NCBI GenBank assembly: GCA_023262195.1
Contig: JALRDM010000240.1
Location: 1-11,545, forward strand
Reading direction: 5' to 3'
DNA from: Salibacteraceae bacterium
Lineage (GTDB): Bacteria > Bacteroidota > Bacteroidia > Flavobacteriales_G > Salibacteraceae
Length of the DNA: 11,545 nucleotides
In this document: positions 8,285-11,545 of the stretch, one piece after another
Position numbering within the stretch: position 1 is the stretch's first letter
How the letters are laid out: every line of letters starts with the position of its first letter
Made by a program: the position numbers and the translations under genes
Notes under the pieces: generated by a model
The model's database searches: none
Told to the model about the DNA's origin: nothing
Seen by the model: the letters and a program-made list of their open reading frames with translations, nothing else

Positions 8285-8301
8285 AATCCCACCAGCTCCA
8301 C
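8285..8301 (+). repeat. tmRNA 3'-end core, copy 2 (candidate attachment-site remnant)
   Basis: AATCCCACCAGCTCCAC repeats the last 16 bases of the tmRNA plus the next base, 169 bp downstream of copy 1. No upstream tmRNA body precedes it, and its own terminator follows 9 bp later. This is what remains when an element has inserted at the 3' end of ssrA and was later lost or shortened. Confidence 0.6.
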
Positions 8302-8310
8302 AATACGAAA

Positions 8311-8347
8311 CCTTAACTATTTGCATTGCAATAAGTTAGGGTTTTTT
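8311..8347 (+). terminator. Second Rho-independent terminator, behind the displaced tmRNA end
   Basis: CCTTAACT (8311-8318) pairs with AGTTAGGG (8334-8341) with one wobble. Inside it a two-base mismatch is followed by TTGC/GCAA around loop ATT. A run of six T follows at 8342-8347. It could be the original ssrA terminator. Confidence 0.8.
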
Positions 8348-8356
8348 ATTTTTATT

Positions 8357-8375
8357 TTAGTCAGCCATTAGTCAG
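8357..8375 (+). repeat. Short direct repeat TTAGTCAG x2
   Basis: TTAGTCAG occurs at 8357-8364 and again at 8368-8375, separated by CCA, an 11-bp spacing of about one helical turn. It may be a binding site or chance. Confidence 0.35.
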
Positions 8376-8463
8376 TAAGTGCGGTTTTTTTGTGAATGTA
8401 CTCTGTCTTACTCAAAATGATTTACAGAATGAGAAGTGACAATCATTATGGAACGTGAATATT

Positions 8464-8477
8464 TAGGTATTTACCTA
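8464..8477. promoter_or_regulatory. Operator-like inverted repeat
   Basis: TAGGTA (8464-8469) and TACCTA (8472-8477) are perfect inverted arms around TT. The site lies about 78 bp before the small ORF at 8555. It has no T-run, so it is more like a dimeric protein-binding site than a terminator. The 8348-8554 stretch holds nothing else I can name; TACATTTT at 8516-8523 is a weak -7 candidate. Confidence 0.3.
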
Positions 8478-8554
8478 GTTATTACCCAAATAATAAGTGA
8501 CACGGCACAACAAGATACATTTTCATTAATTTGGCTTAATTTTAAAAAAATCTT

Positions 8555-8638
8555 ATGAAAAAAATCATTTCTATTTTAACGACATTGGTGCTATTGGCAT
8601 CATTAGTGTGGACTATTGTAGAAATAGTTCTAGATTAA
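8555..8638 (+). CDS. Small single-span membrane peptide, 27 residues
   Basis: ATG at 8555 opens a 27-codon frame ending TAA at 8636-8638. The peptide begins MKKIISILTTLVLLASLVW and ends EIVLD: two Lys, a hydrophobic helix of about 20 residues, then acidic residues. This fits a small inner-membrane peptide with its N-terminus inside, or a bare signal-peptide-like sequence. The leader TTAAAAAAATCTT is A/T-rich, as before many Bacteroidota starts. An excellent terminator lies 43 bp after the stop, so a short transcript of about 150 nt is plausible. Upstream lies an inverted repeat. I do not recognise a family. Roles such as membrane-complex accessory or toxin-like peptide are guesses. A chance ORF inside a non-coding RNA is the main alternative. 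Confidence 0.5.
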   Translation: MKKIISILTTLVLLASLVWTIVEIVLD

Positions 8639-8680
8639 ATAGGATTAGCTTAGTTAAATATTCTAGAGGATAATGCTTGA

Positions 8681-8708
8681 AAAGCCACTCATTTGGGTGG
8701 CTTTTTTT
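8681..8708 (+). terminator. Rho-independent terminator after the small ORF
   Basis: AAAGCCACTC (8681-8690), loop ATTT and GGGTGGCTTT (8695-8704) form a 10-bp stem with one T-G wobble, followed by more T to 8708. It marks the end of a transcript that covers the 27-codon ORF. Confidence 0.9.
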
Positions 8709-9035
8709 ATCACCGTTAGAACCATTAACCCATACACCATTCTAGAGCGTATTATAACCTAAGACAACCCCTCAGATCATGCAGAGGGAAAATAAAAAGC
8801 TAAAGAAGTTTATAGCCCAAGTTACGAAAGCAACAGAGGCCTTTTTTATGCTTAAGCCAAGGCTTTTGTAAGTGAATCCAAGTGAATAAAGACTGCAAAA
8901 TCTATCAGAATTATGGTTAGAGCCATTACATCAAATTGAATGCATAAATCTTAAGTCTGCAGAACACAACTTTCCGGCTTCTATTTTCTAGATTTTCATT
9001 AAGCTTGTTTCACTTTTGTAATCAAACAAATTCAC
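8709..9035. other. Non-coding spacer with a repeat remnant
   Basis: No convincing gene is seen in these 327 bp. They contain the degenerate 48-bp repeat at 8813-8860 and two loosely similar stretches with GTTAGAACCATTA near 8717 and GTTAGAGCCATTA near 8914. CACTTTTG just before the lipoprotein start is a 7 of 8 match to TAnnTTTG, but no TTG lies at the right distance, so I do not call it a promoter. Confidence 0.5.
8813..8860 (+). repeat. 48-bp repeat, copy 2 (degenerate terminator copy)
   Basis: It matches the ssrA terminator region (8140-8187) at 41 of 48 positions. The substitutions break at least four stem pairs, so the hairpin is largely lost. It supports past duplication or insertion events in the tract behind ssrA. 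Confidence 0.7.
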
Positions 9036-9728
9036 ATGAAGCTTAATCTTAAATTTTCTGTAGGCGTGATAGTGCTCATGGGCATTCTAAGTTCTTGCAG
9101 CACAACTAACAATGTTGCGGATAATGGATTAATTCAAAAGCGGAAGTATCGAAAAGGAGTCCATCTAAATTTCGGCAAACAAAAAAAGCAGGAGATGTCA
9201 GGGTTGGCTCAGGCTAAACATTTAAAGGCAACCTCTGAAAACCGCATCATGAATACAAATGAGGTGAAAGCCAGTAAGATTGAAAAATCAGAAGAGCAAG
9301 AGCTTAAGGTAGTCTTAAAGAATGACCATAATTCAGACGAATTTGTGCAGACAATAAGTCCGAAGACCGAAAATGCTGGGGAAATAAGTCCAATCAAAAT
9401 TGAGCAATCTCCTGAGTCGCTAGATAAAGCCTCTACCCTCACCAAATCCTATCAGAAGAAGGGGAAAATTGCTTTAATCTTCGCTTGGATATTTGCCATA
9501 CTGCCAATTGTAGTGCGATTCTTTTTCTTGGCAGGTTTCATTGAACTTACGGTGCTTACAGCACTAATTGCTTTTGTATCGCTATTGATTGCATTAATAC
9601 TAGGCATATCCAACGCCAAGTTGTCTAAGCATGCCCGAAGAGCACTTTTGGTCGTTTTCCTCTCTATGGTATTTTGGGGTGCTGCTGGTGCCATCCTCAA
9701 TTTCGTATTGGGAATTCCCGTGATTTAG
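9036..9728 (+). CDS. Lipoprotein with charged linker and three C-terminal membrane helices
   Basis: The 230-residue product begins with a lipoprotein signal (VGVIVLMGILSSCS), with lipobox Cys at about residue 21. Near residues 34-50 comes a basic segment, QKRKYRKGVHLNFGKQKK. I recall similar RKYxKGxHLN segments in many Bacteroidota lipoproteins. Residues about 55-140 are a Lys/Glu/Ser-rich, probably disordered linker. Three hydrophobic segments follow, near 145-167, 170-194 and 203-228, similar in arrangement to DUF4190-like small membrane modules. The protein would be tethered by lipid at the N-terminus and embedded through the helices, most simply in the inner membrane. Function is unknown. 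The DUF423 gene follows after 22 bp. The ATG at 9036 gives the only complete lipoprotein signal. Confidence 0.85.
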   Translation: MKLNLKFSVGVIVLMGILSSCSTTNNVADNGLIQKRKYRKGVHLNFGKQKKQEMSGLAQAKHLKATSENRIMNTNEVKASKIEKSEEQELKVVLKNDHNSDEFVQTISPKTENAGEISPIKIEQSPESLDKASTLTKSYQKKGKIALIFAWIFAILPIVVRFFFLAGFIELTVLTALIAFVSLLIALILGISNAKLSKHARRALLVVFLSMVFWGAAGAILNFVLGIPVI

Positions 9729-9750
9729 TCGCCATTGAAATCTCACTCAA

Positions 9751-10170
9751 TTGTCAAATAAAATTCCGATAAAGCCTTACCATCTATTGTTCGGCTCTTT
9801 GTTCTGCCTAACCGCGGTCATTCTTGGGGCTTTTGGTGCACATGCACTTAAAAATGTACTTGAGCCAGAACAACTCATCTCTTTTGAAACTGGTGTGCGA
9901 TACCAAATGTTTCACGGGCTCATATTGGTGATGATTGCCCTCAAAGGGCACCATTTTCACTTAACATTTGAAAAATGGGTAGTCACCCTATTTGGCATCG
10001 GTATTCTTCTTTTCTCGGTATCTATATACATGCTCAACATGCAAGGTTTGTTTGGGCTGAACATGAAATGGCTCGGACCAATCACACCCATTGGAGGGAG
10101 CTTGCTAATTATAGGATGGGGGCTACTTTTTTTAGATGCGTTCAAACTTATCACCAACAAAAACCGTTGA
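9751..10170 (+). CDS. DUF423 family membrane protein, TTG start
   Basis: This 139-residue protein belongs to the DUF423 (YgdD-like) family of small four-helix membrane proteins of unknown function. Family signs are GAFGAHALK near residues 27-35, FETGVRYQMFHGL near 44-56 and GPITPIGGSLLIIGWGLLF near 108-126. Hydrophobic segments lie near 12-31, 53-64, 75-96 and 109-130. The length is usual for the family. The start is unusual: an in-frame TGA lies at 9736-9738 and no ATG occurs before the conserved YQM at residue 53, so TTG at 9751 is the likely initiator. No Shine-Dalgarno site is seen, and reinitiation after the lipoprotein stop 22 bp upstream is possible. Both genes probably share a transcript. 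Confidence 0.9.
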   Translation: MSNKIPIKPYHLLFGSLFCLTAVILGAFGAHALKNVLEPEQLISFETGVRYQMFHGLILVMIALKGHHFHLTFEKWVVTLFGIGILLFSVSIYMLNMQGLFGLNMKWLGPITPIGGSLLIIGWGLLFLDAFKLITNKNR

Positions 10171-10224
10171 TTGTGTATAAATTATGTGTGATTTAGGCGG
10201 CAATCCCGATAATCATTACAAAAC

Positions 10225-10252
10225 TTTGCAGATCAATCGCGTTTGGTATAAT
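10225..10252 (+). promoter_or_regulatory. Possible promoter of pckA
   Basis: TTTGCA (10225-10230) and TATAAT (10247-10252) are separated by 16 bp, and the ATG lies 26 bp after TATAAT. This resembles a sigma-70 promoter rather than the Bacteroidota TAnnTTTG form, so the call is weak. Confidence 0.35.
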
Positions 10253-10278
10253 CATAACACCAAACCGAGAAACTATTT

Positions 10279-11545
10279 ATGGAAGAATTTGGAAAACGAT
10301 CTAAGGATACCTCTATTGCAGATTATGGATTAGGTGACGTTAAAGCTGCATACTGGAATTTAGACCCAGCCGAACTAACAGAAGACACCATTTTAAATGG
10401 TCAAGGTTTTTTGACCGATACCGGTGCTTTGGCAATCGATACCGGAGAGTTCACAGGCAGGTCTCCTAAAGATAAACTGATTGCAAAAGATGCTCAAACT
10501 GAAAATACCATCTGGTGGGAAGGTAGCTTCAATAACGCATTCGATCCAGATAAAGTGGAGCCCTTAATAGCTAAAATGAAGGCTTACCTCAAGGATAAAG
10601 AGGTCTATGCCCGTGATTGTATTGCTTGTGCTGACCCAACGTATAAGTTGAATATTCGAGTAATTACAGAATATCCTTGGAGCAACATGTTTGCGCATAA
10701 CATGTTCTTACGTCCATCTGATGAAGAAATTGAAAATTTCAACCCTGAATGGACAATCCTTTGCGTGCCTGGTTTCATGGCAAATCCGGAGGAAGATGGT
10801 ACAAGACAACACAATTTCAGCATATTAGATTTTACTAGAAAAGTGGCCCTTATTGGAGGAAGTGGATATACCGGTGAAATCAAAAAAGGAATTTTTACCG
10901 TACTGAATTATGTGCTCCCTCAGGATAAGGGTGTCTTGAGTATGCATTGCTCCGCAAATACAGGAGCTAATGGAGACACTGCAGTATTTTTTGGTCTTTC
11001 AGGTACAGGAAAAACAACGCTATCTGCAGATCCAAATCGTCAACTTATTGGTGACGATGAACATGGCTGGACCGATAAGGGAATCTTCAACTTTGAAGGC
11101 GGTTGTTATGCAAAGTGCATCGATCTAACCGAAGAGAAGGAACCACAAATCTGGAAGGCTATCAAGTTTGGAGCATTACTCGAAAACATTGATACCTATC
11201 CCGGAACAAGTACCGTAGATTTTGAGAGTAGCGAAAAGACGGAGAATACTCGAGTGAGCTATCCTATTCATCATATCGACAATATTGCACAGCCTTCCAT
11301 GGGTGGTATTCCGAAAAATATATTCTTTTTAACTGCCGATGCCTTTGGTGTATTACCTCCGATTTCAAAACTCACTCCTGGGCAAGCAATGTATCATTTC
11401 ATTTCTGGCTACACGGCCAAGGTCGCTGGTACAGAAGCTGGAGTTACCGAACCTCAAACAACCTTTTCAGCTTGTTTTGGAGCTCCATTCTTGCCTTTGC
11501 ACCCAACAAAATACGCAGAGATGCTTGGCGAGAAAATGAAACAAC
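10279..11545 (+). CDS. pckA: Phosphoenolpyruvate carboxykinase (ATP), 3' end outside window
   Basis: The frame is open from ATG at 10279 to the window end, giving 422 complete codons of a usual ~530. The enzyme converts oxaloacetate and ATP to phosphoenolpyruvate, CO2 and ADP, the entry step of gluconeogenesis, in the cytoplasm. Visible signatures are TGRSPKDK (R61), GGSGYTGEIKKG (Y197, K203), SMHCSANTG (H223), the ATP P-loop GLSGTGKTT (239-247, K245) and the metal/kinase-2 segment LIGDDEHGW (D259, D260), then R325 in ENTRVSYPI. All expected substrate, metal and ATP residues up to this point are present and no frameshift is seen. The start gives the usual short N-terminal extension before YGLGDVKAAYWNL. 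The gene lies 108 bp after the DUF423 gene and probably has its own promoter. Confidence 0.97.
   Translation, partial: MEEFGKRSKDTSIADYGLGDVKAAYWNLDPAELTEDTILNGQGFLTDTGALAIDTGEFTGRSPKDKLIAKDAQTENTIWWEGSFNNAFDPDKVEPLIAKMKAYLKDKEVYARDCIACADPTYKLNIRVITEYPWSNMFAHNMFLRPSDEEIENFNPEWTILCVPGFMANPEEDGTRQHNFSILDFTRKVALIGGSGYTGEIKKGIFTVLNYVLPQDKGVLSMHCSANTGANGDTAVFFGLSGTGKTTLSADPNRQLIGDDEHGWTDKGIFNFEGGCYAKCIDLTEEKEPQIWKAIKFGALLENIDTYPGTSTVDFESSEKTENTRVSYPIHHIDNIAQPSMGGIPKNIFFLTADAFGVLPPISKLTPGQAMYHFISGYTAKVAGTEAGVTEPQTTFSACFGAPFLPLHPTKYAEMLGEKMKQ

Noticed and set aside
8097-8339. 80-codon plus-strand ORF starting inside the tmRNA and running through both terminators
   Set aside because: It begins in the tRNA-like end of ssrA and crosses a perfect terminator hairpin and the second att-like copy; the open frame is incidental.
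10605-10883. 92-codon minus-strand ORF within pckA
   Set aside because: It is antisense to a conserved enzyme and has no independent signals.

Overview
The window looks like chromosomal DNA from a member of the phylum Bacteroidota, probably a marine or aquatic Flavobacteriales-like lineage. The evidence is a very large secreted protein with SprB-type and HYR-type repeats, a tmRNA whose tag ends in YALAA, a candidate Bacteroidota promoter (TTG-N21-TAGTTTTG) before rpe, AT-rich leaders without Shine-Dalgarno sites, and a lipoprotein carrying the RKYxKGxHLN-type segment I recall from this phylum. Species cannot be read from the sequence.

Layout. (1) 1-4299, minus strand: the N-terminal 1433 residues of a giant exported protein that runs off the left edge. 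It has a signal peptide, a Gly-rich domain, two SprB-like modules, eight tandem ~80-residue repeats, two HYR modules and Ig/PKD-like modules. (2) 4300-4993: a gene-poor spacer with short open stretches, ending in a good promoter for rpe. (3) 4994-5647, plus: rpe, the pentose-phosphate epimerase, overlapping tail-to-tail by 8 bp with a minus-strand pair. (4) 5640-7630, minus: an outer-membrane barrel protein followed, with an ATGA overlap, by a saccharopine-dehydrogenase-like enzyme. (5) 7738-8131, plus: the tmRNA gene ssrA (tag GETSYALAA) with a strong terminator. (6) 8132-9035: an accessory-looking tract. It holds a second copy of the last 17 bp of the tmRNA followed by another terminator, a degenerate 48-bp copy of the first terminator region, and a 27-codon membrane-peptide ORF with its own terminator. 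(7) 9036-10170, plus: a lipoprotein with three membrane helices and a DUF423 membrane protein with a TTG start, probably one transcript. (8) 10279 to the right edge, plus: pckA, ATP-type PEP carboxykinase, cut at the 3' end.

Most genes are housekeeping (central carbon metabolism, trans-translation) or envelope proteins. No complete new multi-gene defence or mobile system is visible. The most interesting parts are the probable integration scar behind ssrA, the small membrane-peptide gene inside that tract, the coupled barrel/dehydrogenase pair and the modular giant surface protein.
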